Source: Streptomyces sp. BV286 (GTDB lineage: Bacteria > Actinomycetota > Actinomycetes > Streptomycetales > Streptomycetaceae). From it: a stretch of 64,000 bases of DNA. Below are positions 9,074-16,653 of the stretch, piece after piece. The DNA lies in contig NZ_JAHRIB010000142.1 of assembly GCF_019090165.1 (NCBI RefSeq), forward strand, positions 23,850-87,849, in the 5' to 3' direction. Numbering within the stretch: position 1 is the first letter of the stretch; the number at the start of each line of letters is the position of its first letter. Below the pieces are notes generated by a model that saw only the letters and a program-made list of their open reading frames with translations, ran no database searches and had not been told where the DNA came from. The translations under genes and the position numbers were made by a program.

Positions 9074-11198
9074 GCGGGCCCGCCCCCAGGACGCGGTCGG
9101 GACGGATGGGCAGGCTGCGGTGGCGTACACCGGTCGCGTGCCAGACGGCGTTGGCGATCGCCGCGGCGGCCCCCACGATGCCGATCTCCCCGATGCCCTT
9201 GAACCCGACCGGGTCGTCCGGGTCCGGGTCGTCCACCCAGTCCGCCTCGACGAGCGGGACGTCGGCGTGCGTGGCGACGTGATAGCCCGCCAGGTCGGCG
9301 CCGTAGTGGGTGCCCGTGGCCCGGTCCCGCACCGCCTCCTCGTGCAGGGCCATGGAGATGCCCCAGATCATCCCGCCGGTCAACTGGCCGCGGGCCGTGA
9401 GCGGGTTGACGATCCGGCCGGCGGCGAAGATGCCGAGCATGCGCCGTACCCGCACCTCGCCGGTGGCCACGTCCACGGCGACCTCGGCGAACTGCGCCCC
9501 GAAGGAGTGCCGCTCCTTCTGCGCGAGGGCTCCGACGGCCTCGGTGGTGTCCGACCGCACCGTGATGCCCTCGGGCGGAATGCCGTCGCTCAGGACGAGC
9601 CGCTCCCGCAGCTCCTCGGCCGCGGCCGTGACCGCCCAGGCCCACGAGCGGGTGCCCATGGAGCCGCCGGCGATCATCGCCGGGCCGAAGTCGCTGTCGC
9701 CGATCCGCACGCGCACCCGGTCGGTCGGCACCTGGAGGGAGTCGGCGGCGACCAGGGTGAGCGCCGTCCGCGCACCGGTTCCGATGTCCGCGGCGTTGAT
9801 CCGTACGGTGAAGGTGCCGTCGGCCTCCGCGGTCGCGGCGGCCGTGGAGGGGGCGGCTCCCGCGAAGAAGGATGCCGCCGCCGTCCCGGTGCCGAGCAGC
9901 CAGCGCCCGTCCCGGCGCAGCCCGGGCCGCGGGTCGCGGTCCGCCCAGCCGAACCTGCGGGCGCCCTCCCGGAAGCAGGCGGGCAGGTTGCGGGTGCTGA
10001 ACGGCAGGCCGGACACCGGGCCCCGCTCCGGTTCGTTGCGGACGCGCAGCTCGATCGGGTCGATGCCGCACTTCTCGGCGAGCTCGTCGAGCGCCGACTC
10101 CAGCGCGAACGACCCGGGTGCCTCTCCGGGAGCCCGCATCCACGTCGGGGTGGGCACGTCGAGCCGTACGACCCGGTTGGCGGTGCGGTGGGCGGGGGCG
10201 TCGTACATCACCCGTGCCACACCGGCGCTCGACTCGACGAACTCGTGCACGGTCGAGGTGAGGCTCAGGGAGCTGTGCTCCAGCGCGCGCAGCCGTCCCC
10301 CGGCGTCGGCACCGAGCCTGATCCGCTGGGTCGTGGGGCTCCGGTAGCCGGCGATCGAGAACATCTGACGGCGTGTCATGACGACCCGGACGGGGCGCGA
10401 CAGGACGGTCGCCGCCATCACGGCGGACACCTGGTGGGCGCGGACGCCCTTGCTGCCGAAGCCGCCGCCGACGTGTTCGGACCGCACCCGCACCGAGGCG
10501 GGGTCGAGGGAGAAGAGCTTCGCGAGCTCGTCCGCGACCCACATCGTGCCCTGGTTGGAGTCCACGACCTCGAGCCGGCCGCCGTCCCACAGGGCCGTCA
10601 CCGCGTGGGGCTCCATCGCGTTGTGGTGCTCCTGCGGCGTGGTGTACTCGGCGTCCAGGACGACGGCGGACGCGGCGAGTTCGCCCTCCAGGTCCCCCTT
10701 CTCCGTCACCCCCGGTCCGCTCGGGCCGGTCACCGGCCGGGCGTCCGGGTCGTCGCCGGTGAAGTCGACGTCGTGCGGTTCCTCCTCGTAGCGCACCACC
10801 AGTGCCTCGGCGGCTTCCCTGGCCTGTTCGGAGGTCTCGGCCACGACCAGCGCCACCGGCCAGCCGGCGTGCGGCACTCGGTCGTTCTGGAAGACGGCGA
10901 CGGTCGGGTCCGGCGGGACACCGAGCAGGCCGATGTAGTCGCTCGCGACCCGCGGGGCGTTCCCGTGGTGCAGGACGGTCAGGACGCCCGGCATGCCGAG
11001 GACCGGTGCGGTCTCCACCGCGAGGACGCGGCCCCTGGTGACCGTCGACAGCACCAGCCAGCCGTGGGCGAGTTCGGCGAAGGGGATCTCTCCCGCGTAG
11101 CGGGCGGCGCCGGTGACCTTGTCGCGGCCCTCGACCCGGGTGTGCGCGGTGCCGACGGCGTTCTTCGTGGCCGGGGTCCCGGTCGTGGTGGTGGTCAT
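9066..11198 (-). CDS. molybdopterin-binding large subunit of a xanthine dehydrogenase-family enzyme
   Basis: A 710-residue catalytic subunit holding the molybdenum cofactor. Family motifs are HVGGGFGSKG near 242-252 and GFKGIGEIGIVGAA near the C-terminus (about 660), whose glutamate is the expected catalytic base. The separate FAD and Fe-S subunits and the iron-sulfur insertion in the FAD subunit point to a PaoABC-like aldehyde oxidoreductase rather than a true xanthine dehydrogenase; substrate specificity cannot be read from the sequence. The ATG at 11198 (MTTTTTGTPA) overlaps the FAD-subunit stop as ATGA, which fixes the start. The longer open frame upstream is spurious. Confidence 0.9.
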   Translation of the reverse strand: MTTTTTGTPATKNAVGTAHTRVEGRDKVTGAARYAGEIPFAELAHGWLVLSTVTRGRVLAVETAPVLGMPGVLTVLHHGNAPRVASDYIGLLGVPPDPTVAVFQNDRVPHAGWPVALVVAETSEQAREAAEALVVRYEEEPHDVDFTGDDPDARPVTGPSGPGVTEKGDLEGELAASAVVLDAEYTTPQEHHNAMEPHAVTALWDGGRLEVVDSNQGTMWVADELAKLFSLDPASVRVRSEHVGGGFGSKGVRAHQVSAVMAATVLSRPVRVVMTRRQMFSIAGYRSPTTQRIRLGADAGGRLRALEHSSLSLTSTVHEFVESSAGVARVMYDAPAHRTANRVVRLDVPTPTWMRAPGEAPGSFALESALDELAEKCGIDPIELRVRNEPERGPVSGLPFSTRNLPACFREGARRFGWADRDPRPGLRRDGRWLLGTGTAAASFFAGAAPSTAAATAEADGTFTVRINAADIGTGARTALTLVAADSLQVPTDRVRVRIGDSDFGPAMIAGGSMGTRSWAWAVTAAAEELRERLVLSDGIPPEGITVRSDTTEAVGALAQKERHSFGAQFAEVAVDVATGEVRVRRMLGIFAAGRIVNPLTARGQLTGGMIWGISMALHEEAVRDRATGTHYGADLAGYHVATHADVPLVEADWVDDPDPDDPVGFKGIGEIGIVGAAAAIANAVWHATGVRHRSLPIRPDRVLGAGPHA

Positions 11199-12187
11199 CG
11201 GGCGGCCTCCTCGGCGAGTTCGCTCAGCACGGCGACGACGAGGTTGCGCATCAGTGTCACCTTGTATCCGTTGTGCGGCAGCGGCCTGGCGGCCGCCAGT
11301 TCGGCGTCCGCGGCGGCGGCGAAGGCCTCGGCGTCGGCCGGCCCGCCGGTCAGGGCCCGTTCGGCCGTGCGGGCCCGCCACGGGCGGGACGCGACCGCTC
11401 CGAAGGCCAGGCGTACCTCCTGTACGGCGCCGTCCCGGACGTCGAGTGCGGCGGCGATCGAGCCGATCGCGAAGGCGTACGAGGCCCGCTCGCGCACCTT
11501 TCGGTAGCGGGAGCCGGCAGCCACCGGGGCGGGCGGCAGGGTGACGCCGGTGATCAGTGCTCCCGGCGGCAGGGCGGTCTCCAGGTGCGGGGTGTCACCC
11601 ACCGGCAGGTAGAACTCGGAGAAGGGCAACCGGCCCGGCCCGTCCGCCGTTTCGTAGGAGACGACGGCGTCGAAGGCCGCCAGCGCCACCCCCAGGTCGG
11701 AGGGGTGGGTGGCCACACAGTGGTTGGAGGCGCCCAGGATCGCGTGGTTGTGGTGCTCGCCCTCCCTCGCGGGGCATCCGCTGCCGGGGACGCGCTTGTT
11801 GCACGGCTTGCTCACGTCGGTGAAGTAGCCGCAGCGGGTGCGCTGCAGGAGGTTGCCGCCGACGGTGGCCATGTTGCGCAGTTGCCCGGAGGCGCCGGCC
11901 AGCACCGCCTGGGTCAGGGCCGGGTAGCGTCGGCGCACGTCGGGGTGGGCCGCGAGGTCGCTGTTGGTGACGGTCGCTCCGATGCGCAGTCCGCCGTCCT
12001 CGGTCGACTCGATCCGGTCCAGCGGGAGTTCGCGTACGTCGACGAGCCGGCCGGGCCGCTCGACGCCGGTCTTCATCAGGTCGACGAGGTTGGTGCCGCC
12101 ACCGAGGAACCGGGCGTCCAGGTCGGCGTCCAGCAGCGCGAGAGCGCCTGAGACGTCGACGGCGCGCTCGTATCCGAATTCCCTCAT
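11195..12187 (-). CDS. FAD-binding subunit of the molybdenum hydroxylase
   Basis: A 330-residue CoxM/PaoB-like subunit. The FAD motifs are GGGTNLVDLMK near 28-38 and ATVGGNLLQ near 105. Between them and the C-terminal domain lies an insertion with cysteines in RTRCGYF, KPCNKR and GSGCPA. In PaoB-type subunits this loop binds an extra [4Fe-4S] cluster, which separates this family from classic xanthine dehydrogenase. It starts 4 bp inside the end of the Fe-S gene and ends with an ATGA overlap into the large subunit. Confidence 0.9.
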   Translation of the reverse strand: MREFGYERAVDVSGALALLDADLDARFLGGGTNLVDLMKTGVERPGRLVDVRELPLDRIESTEDGGLRIGATVTNSDLAAHPDVRRRYPALTQAVLAGASGQLRNMATVGGNLLQRTRCGYFTDVSKPCNKRVPGSGCPAREGEHHNHAILGASNHCVATHPSDLGVALAAFDAVVSYETADGPGRLPFSEFYLPVGDTPHLETALPPGALITGVTLPPAPVAAGSRYRKVRERASYAFAIGSIAAALDVRDGAVQEVRLAFGAVASRPWRARTAERALTGGPADAEAFAAAADAELAAARPLPHNGYKVTLMRNLVVAVLSELAEEAAR

Positions 12188-12783
12188 GCCACCGTCTCCT
12201 CGTGCTTCACGGTCTGTGTGTCCTGCGCGGCCCGGGCGGTCCGCTCGTCGGCCGCGGCCGCGCGGGCGACCGCCTGCACGATCGACACGTACGCGCCGCA
12301 GCGGCAGAGGTTGCCACTCATCCGCTCCCTGATCTCCTCGGCGGTCAGCGGTGGCGGCCCCGCTTCGGGGCGCATGTCGCCGGTGACGGCGCTCGGCCAG
12401 CCGGCCGCGTGTTCCTCGATCACCGCGACGGCCGAGCAGATCTGGCCGGGCGTGCAGTATCCGCACTGGTAGCCGTCGAGGTCGAGGAACGCCTGCTGTA
12501 CGGGGTGCAGTTGCTCGCCCTGGGCGACACCCTCGATGGTGGTGATCTCCCGGCCCTCGGCCGCCACCGCCAGTTGCAGGCAGGCGACGGCCCGGCGTTT
12601 GTCGATCAGGACGGTACAGGCGCCGCACTGCCCCTGGTCGCAGCCCTTCTTGGTGCCGGTCAGGTCGAGGCGCTCACGCAGGGCGTCGAGCAGGGTGGTG
12701 CGGTGGTCGACGCTGAGCGTGTGCTTCTCCCCGTTGATGTTCAAGGTGATGTCGCTGTACGTCGACGAGGACTCTGGGGCCAT
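12184..12783 (-). CDS. [2Fe-2S] subunit of the molybdenum hydroxylase
   Basis: A 199-residue small subunit carrying two [2Fe-2S] clusters. The ferredoxin-like half has CDQGQCGACTVLID near 44-57, and the helical half has YQCGYCTPGQ near 103 and NLCRCGAY near 157. There is no Tat signal, unlike E. coli PaoA, so the complex is probably cytoplasmic. The ATG at 12783 (MAPESSSTY) is preceded by AGAAGG. It is the first gene of the operon, and its long 5' region is shared with the divergent TetR regulator. Confidence 0.9.
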   Translation of the reverse strand: MAPESSSTYSDITLNINGEKHTLSVDHRTTLLDALRERLDLTGTKKGCDQGQCGACTVLIDKRRAVACLQLAVAAEGREITTIEGVAQGEQLHPVQQAFLDLDGYQCGYCTPGQICSAVAVIEEHAAGWPSAVTGDMRPEAGPPPLTAEEIRERMSGNLCRCGAYVSIVQAVARAAAADERTARAAQDTQTVKHEETVA

Positions 12784-13036
12784 GGTCAGCCTTCTTTCGC
12801 GGATCCGGACCACATCGCGAGGACGGTCCGGCTGGCGGGGAAACAAGAGACGCAGAGACGAAAGGCGCATGAGGAGGGGCGAATGAGAGAGGGAATCGGG
12901 AGACGGGCGGGAGGAGGAGACGACACCGCGTATGGCGAGGGCGGGCCGACAGCGGGCAGGATGCGGGGAGGGAAGGCCGGTGCCGACCGTCTCCCGCTGT
13001 CCGCGCCGGCCGCCCATCGCTAAGGTGACCCTAACC
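12784..13036. other. untranslated region between the molybdenum hydroxylase operon and its TetR neighbour
   Basis: About 250 bp without a credible gene; short open frames here have non-streptomycete composition or no ribosome site. It leads into the palindromic operators at 13036-13080. The sequence TAAGGTGACCCTAA at 13021-13034 may include promoter elements for either direction, but I cannot place them firmly. Confidence 0.4.
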
Positions 13037-13049
13037 GGACAGCTGTCCG
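13036..13049. promoter_or_regulatory. TetR-type operator 1
   Basis: CGGACAGCTGTCCG is a perfect 14-bp palindrome between the divergent tetR and molybdenum hydroxylase genes. A second, near-identical site follows 32 bp downstream (centre to centre, about three helical turns), as expected for paired TetR dimers. Confidence 0.65.
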
Positions 13050-13068
13050 CTCACCGGAAAACCGTAGT

Positions 13069-13080
13069 GGACACTTGTCC
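13069..13080. promoter_or_regulatory. TetR-type operator 2
   Basis: GGACACTTGTCC shares the GGACA..TGTCC half-sites of operator 1 with two central mismatches. It lies 46 bp before the chosen tetR start, so binding would repress tetR itself. Confidence 0.6.
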
Positions 13081-13125
13081 GCTCAGCAAGGACGGGATTC
13101 GGCCACGAACCCGCGAGGAGGACGA

Positions 13126-13704
13126 GTGCGGCAGAAGAAGGACGCACCCCTGCGCTCGGACGCGCAGCGCAACCGCGAGCGCATCCTGGAAGTGGCCCTG
13201 GCCGAGCTGACGCTCGCCGCGGACGCCCCTCTCAGCATGATCGCCAAGAAGGCGTGCGTCGGGCAGGGCACGTTCTACCGCAACTTCCCCAACCGCGAGG
13301 CCCTCGTCCTGGAGATCTACCGTCACGAGATGCAGCAGGTCGCCGAGGCCGCGACCGAGCTGCTCGGACACCATGAGCCCGACCGGGCCCTGCGGCACTG
13401 GATGGACCACCTCGCCCGGTTCGCCATGACCAAGGCGGGTCTGGCGGACGCGATCCGGCTGGCCACCAGCGCACCGGGCAGCCCCGCGAAACCGGGGCAC
13501 ACCCCGGTGACGTCCGCGGCCGAACTCCTGCTCCGCGCCGGGGAAGCGGCCGGCACCATCCGGCCCGGAGTGACGGCGGACGACTTCCTCCTTGCCATCG
13601 CGGGGCTCTGGCAGCTCGATCCCCACGGGGACTGGCAGCCGCGCGCCGCCCGCCTCCTGGACCTCGTCATGGACGGGCTGCGCGCGGGCACGTCCGGGAG
13701 GTGA
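13126..13704 (+). CDS. TetR/AcrR-family regulator
   Basis: A 192-residue repressor. The N-terminal helix-turn-helix is recognisable in LSMIAKKACVGQGTFYRNFP (about 32-51), followed by the helical ligand domain. The GTG at 13126 is preceded by GAGGAGG. The open frame also reaches a TTG at 13075, but that codon lies inside operator 2 and has no ribosome site. It is divergent from the molybdenum hydroxylase operon and next to two palindromes, so autoregulation and control of that operon are likely. The inducer is unknown. Confidence 0.85.
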   Translation: MRQKKDAPLRSDAQRNRERILEVALAELTLAADAPLSMIAKKACVGQGTFYRNFPNREALVLEIYRHEMQQVAEAATELLGHHEPDRALRHWMDHLARFAMTKAGLADAIRLATSAPGSPAKPGHTPVTSAAELLLRAGEAAGTIRPGVTADDFLLAIAGLWQLDPHGDWQPRAARLLDLVMDGLRAGTSGR

Positions 13705-13706
13705 GC

Positions 13707-13745
13707 CCGGGCGCCGGCGGGGGCCGCACAGGCTCCGGCGCCCGG
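13707..13745. terminator. bidirectional terminator hairpin
   Basis: CCGGGCGCCGG (13707-13717) and CCGGCGCCCGG (13735-13745) form a perfect 11-bp stem around a 17-nt loop. It starts 2 bp after the tetR stop and sits between convergent tetR and yjbQ. Confidence 0.7.
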
Positions 13746-13833
13746 CATGACCGGCCGGCGGCCACGAGGGGCGAGCCGGGCCCGTCACGGTGACCGGCAA
13801 ACGGGTTCCCGCTCCGGCGCCCCGCCGGAGCGC

Positions 13834-14256
13834 CTAGCCGAGGAAGCTCAGCCGCACCTGCCGGTTCGGATTGTCCCGGTTGGTGTCGACCAGGCAGACC
13901 GACTGCCACGTCCCCAGTTCCAGACGGCCTTCGACCACCGGCAGGGTGGCGTGCGGAGGCACGATCGCCGGCAGGACATGGTCGCGGCCGTGACCCGGAC
14001 TCCCATGACGATGCTGCCAGCGGTCGTCCGCCGGGAGGAGCGTGTGGAGAGCGGCGAGCAGGTCCTCGTCGCTGCCCGCACCGGTTTCGAGGATCGCCAC
14101 GCCGGCCGTCGCGTGGGGCACGAAGACATTGAGCAGGCCGTCGCGGTCACGGGCTGCCTCGCGAAGGAACGCTTCGCACTCATGGGTGAGGTCGACGACC
14201 GCTTCCCCGGAACCGGAGGCGACGTTCAGGACACGGGTGGTGAAGGAATCGGACAT
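13834..14256 (-). CDS. yjbQ: YjbQ/UPF0047 family protein
   Basis: A 140-residue single-domain protein of the family annotated as secondary thiamine-phosphate synthase. E. coli YjbQ has only a weak, probably non-physiological activity of that kind, so the role is open. The conserved core NVFVPHATAGVAILE (about 43-57) and HGSPGHGRDH (about 83-92) supply the family's metal-site histidines, with LGTWQSVCLVD near 113. It stands alone, convergent with tetR. Upstream, 14257-14559 holds no gene I can support. Confidence 0.88.
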   Translation of the reverse strand: MSDSFTTRVLNVASGSGEAVVDLTHECEAFLREAARDRDGLLNVFVPHATAGVAILETGAGSDEDLLAALHTLLPADDRWQHRHGSPGHGRDHVLPAIVPPHATLPVVEGRLELGTWQSVCLVDTNRDNPNRQVRLSFLG

Positions 14257-14559
14257 GAACCCATCCTCACCCGTCCACCGGTTTCCACACCGCCCCGGCC
14301 GCGCGCCGAACCGCCGGCTCGCTCACCGCTCCGGCCTTCTCTCCGCCCCGGCCCGGCCACCCCACAGGCTTCTTCGCCTTCCCCGATGCCGCTCCGCTCC
14401 CTCACCGAACCGCTCCAAACTGCCGACGCGAGCCACCACGCACGGCCTCACGCCGGTCCGCCGCTCTCCCGCCCCACCACCGGGTGCGCCCCCACAGCCG
14501 TACGCTCCTCGGCCCACACCGCCGCCGCGCGAGACGCGGGTCCACTCCGCGAGACGGCA
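14257..14559. other. intergenic stretch between yjbQ and the sulfonate transport promoter
   Basis: Roughly 300 bp with irregular C-rich composition and no frame showing streptomycete codon bias. It must hold the yjbQ promoter, which I cannot place. The sulfonate-transport promoter follows at 14560. Confidence 0.4.
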
Positions 14560-14589
14560 TTGACCGTACGCGGTCCCGCTGGCTACTTT
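14560..14589 (+). promoter_or_regulatory. promoter of the leader peptide and sulfonate transport operon
   Basis: TTGACC (14560-14565) and TACTTT (14584-14589) are spaced by 18 bp, a good vegetative-type promoter. The predicted start point, about 7 nt after the -10, coincides with the ATG of the leader peptide at 14597, implying a leaderless transcript. Confidence 0.6.
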
Positions 14590-14596
14590 CAGCCGC

Positions 14597-14680
14597 ATGT
14601 TGCGTTCAGCTCTGCTCACCACGCGCGGTCACATCGACCTGCTGCGGGTGGCCTCCGCCGCGTGTCACACCGGCAGCTGA
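14597..14680 (+). CDS. 27-residue cysteine-type leader peptide of the sulfonate transporter operon
   Basis: A short frame ends in HIDLLRVASAACHTGS. The HIDLLRV..S..C pattern is the signature of actinobacterial leader peptides placed before sulfur-assimilation and sulfonate-transport genes. It has no ribosome site; the promoter spacing makes it leaderless. A single Cys codon near the end is followed by a strong hairpin at 14723-14756, consistent with cysteine-dependent attenuation of the ABC transporter. The mechanism is inferred from related actinobacterial systems, and the peptide itself probably has no other function. Confidence 0.75.
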   Translation: MLRSALLTTRGHIDLLRVASAACHTGS

Positions 14681-14722
14681 CGACTCCTCACCCGCTTTCC
14701 CCCTCCCGCGTCACAGCTCCCT

Positions 14723-14756
14723 GCTTCCGCACGTCCGCCTGACGTGAACCGGAAGC
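14723..14756 (+). promoter_or_regulatory. attenuator-like hairpin after the leader peptide
   Basis: GCTTCCG and CACGTC (14723-14735), loop CGCCT, then GACGTG and CGGAAGC (14741-14756) form a 13-bp stem interrupted only by a 3-nt AAC bulge. It lies 43 nt after the leader stop and 64 nt before the permease start. No T-run follows, so termination would be Rho-type or the stem could block the message. Confidence 0.5.
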
Positions 14757-14819
14757 CGGGCCGCTGAAGCACGCGCTCCTCACGCGCCTCGTCCCGTCGC
14801 TCTCAGCCGTGGAGCCCTC

Positions 14820-15707
14820 ATGAGCATCAGCCACGCCCCACCCGATTCACTCGATGAGGATATTTCTCCTATATCAGGGTCTGTTCCCCTCGACCGCACA
14901 CCGCCCGAGCTCGAACCCATCGTCCCCGCCTCGACCCGCCGCACCCGGGTCCCCCGCTGGCTGCGCCGCACCTCCGGTCCCGTCCTGCTCCTCGCCCTGT
15001 GGCAAGTCCTCAGCAGCACAGGCGCGTTGACCGCGGACGTCCTGGCCTCGCCCGGCACCATCGCACGGGTCGCCGGCGATCTGATCTCCGACGGGTCGCT
15101 GCCCAACGCCATGGGCGTCTCGCTGCAGCGCGTCGCCGTGGGCCTGCTGTTCGGCACGGTCGTCGGCACCGGACTCGCCCTGGTCTCGGGCCTGTTCCGG
15201 GTCGGCGAGGACCTGGTCGACGCGAGTGTCCAGATGCTGCGGACCGTGCCGTTCGTCGGCCTGATCCCGCTGTTCATCATCTGGTTCGGCATCGGCGAGG
15301 CCCCGAAGGTCGCGATCATCACGCTGGGCGTCTCCTTCCCGCTCTACCTCAACGTGTACGCGGGCATCCGCGGTGTCGACTCCCAGCTGATCGAGGCCGG
15401 TGAGTCCCTCGGGCTGTCCCGCTGGGGGCTCGTACGGCATGTCGTCCTGCCGGGCGCCCTCCCCAGCGCCATGACCGGTCTGCGCTACTCGCTGGGCATC
15501 GCCTGGCTCGCCCTGGTCTTCGCCGAGCAGATCAACGCCGACGCCGGAATCGGATTCCTGATGGTCCAGGCGCGGGACTTCCTGCGCACCGACGTCATCG
15601 TGGTCTGCCTGGTCGTCTACGCCTTCCTCGGCCTGCTGGCCGACTTCATCGTCCGCTCTCTCGAAAGGCTGTTGCTGCAATGGCGACCGACATTCACCGG
15701 ACGGTGA
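14820..15707 (+). CDS. ssuC: ABC transporter permease, sulfonate/nitrate/taurine type (SsuC-like)
   Basis: A 295-residue inner-membrane permease with about six transmembrane segments after a polar 45-residue N-terminus. The BPD_transp_1 coupling loop reads EAGESLGLSRWGLVRHVVLP (about 193-212), which contacts the ATPase. First gene of the permease-ATPase-binding protein operon. The ATG at 14820 follows GTGGAG. The sulfur-type leader peptide upstream supports alkanesulfonate over nitrate or taurine as substrate, but no desulfonating monooxygenase is adjacent. Confidence 0.88.
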   Translation: MSISHAPPDSLDEDISPISGSVPLDRTPPELEPIVPASTRRTRVPRWLRRTSGPVLLLALWQVLSSTGALTADVLASPGTIARVAGDLISDGSLPNAMGVSLQRVAVGLLFGTVVGTGLALVSGLFRVGEDLVDASVQMLRTVPFVGLIPLFIIWFGIGEAPKVAIITLGVSFPLYLNVYAGIRGVDSQLIEAGESLGLSRWGLVRHVVLPGALPSAMTGLRYSLGIAWLALVFAEQINADAGIGFLMVQARDFLRTDVIVVCLVVYAFLGLLADFIVRSLERLLLQWRPTFTGR

Positions 15708-16483
15708 GCCCGCGGACGGCGCCCGTCGGCTCCGACCAGGCCGCGACGAGCACCCAGAAGCACGGGGTGGCGCCCGCCTCGGCGGTACGGGTCCAAGGCC
15801 TGACCCGGGCCTTCGACGGCCGAGCGGTCATCGACGACCTCCAACTCGACGTCCGACCCGGCGAGTTCGTGGCGCTCCTGGGCCGTAGTGGCTGTGGCAA
15901 GTCCACGCTCCTGCGCATCCTCGCCGGCCTCGACCGCGACATCGAGGGCACCGTGCTCGTCCCGCGCCGCAAGGCCGTCGCCTTTCAGTCACCCCGGCTG
16001 ATGCCCTGGAAGAAGGTGTGGCGCAACGTCCTGCTCGGACTGCCCGGCAAGCCCGAACGCGCCGTCGCGGAGCAGGCCTTGACCGAGGTCGGTCTCACCC
16101 ACCGCTCCGACGCCTGGCCCAAGACGCTCTCCGGCGGTGAGGCCCAACGTGCCTCGCTGGCCCGCGCGTTGGTGCGCGAACCCGATCTCCTGCTGCTCGA
16201 CGAGCCGTTCGGCGCACTGGACGCACTGACCCGCATCAAGGCACAGCGGCTCGTCGGCGAACTGTGGCAGCGCCGCGGCTGCGCCGTGCTCCTGGTCACG
16301 CACGACGTGGAGGAGGCGGTCCTGCTCGCCGACCGCGTCCTCGTGATGGACGAGGGCGTCATCGCGTACGAGACCACGGTCGCGCTGGACCGCCCGCGCG
16401 ACATCACCGACCCACGGTTCGCGGAGCTCCGCGCCGAACTACTGGAACGCCTGGGCGTCGACACAGCCGCCGAGGCCGCCTGA
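15680..16483 (+). CDS. ssuB: ABC transporter ATP-binding protein (SsuB-like)
   Basis: A 267-residue ATPase of the sulfonate/nitrate importer class. Walker A is GRSGCGKST near 68-76, the signature is LSGGEAQRASLARAL near 149, Walker B is LLLDEPFGALD near 172, and the switch histidine is in LLVTHDVEEAV near 204. The ATG at 15680 lies 28 bp inside the permease gene. The N-terminal 35 residues are a variable extension common in this family. It pairs with the permease before it and the lipoprotein after it. Confidence 0.9.
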   Translation: MATDIHRTVSPRTAPVGSDQAATSTQKHGVAPASAVRVQGLTRAFDGRAVIDDLQLDVRPGEFVALLGRSGCGKSTLLRILAGLDRDIEGTVLVPRRKAVAFQSPRLMPWKKVWRNVLLGLPGKPERAVAEQALTEVGLTHRSDAWPKTLSGGEAQRASLARALVREPDLLLLDEPFGALDALTRIKAQRLVGELWQRRGCAVLLVTHDVEEAVLLADRVLVMDEGVIAYETTVALDRPRDITDPRFAELRAELLERLGVDTAAEAA

Positions 16484-16653
16484 ACCAGCCCGGCGCCCGC
16501 GCCCTGACACCCCGAACTCCTTCTCGGCGGTACCCGGTTGCCGCTCGGCCCCCGGCCGTACTGCCCGCACTACCCATCCGCACCGGTGCACCGCTGCACC
16601 AGTGCTTCCATCAAATCCCCAGCCCCGCCCCGCACCGATCGAACGGAATCGCC

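Noticed and set aside
13075..13126. TTG start for the TetR regulator giving 17 more residues
   Set aside because: The codon lies inside the candidate operator and has no ribosome site, while the GTG at 13126 has GAGGAGG upstream.
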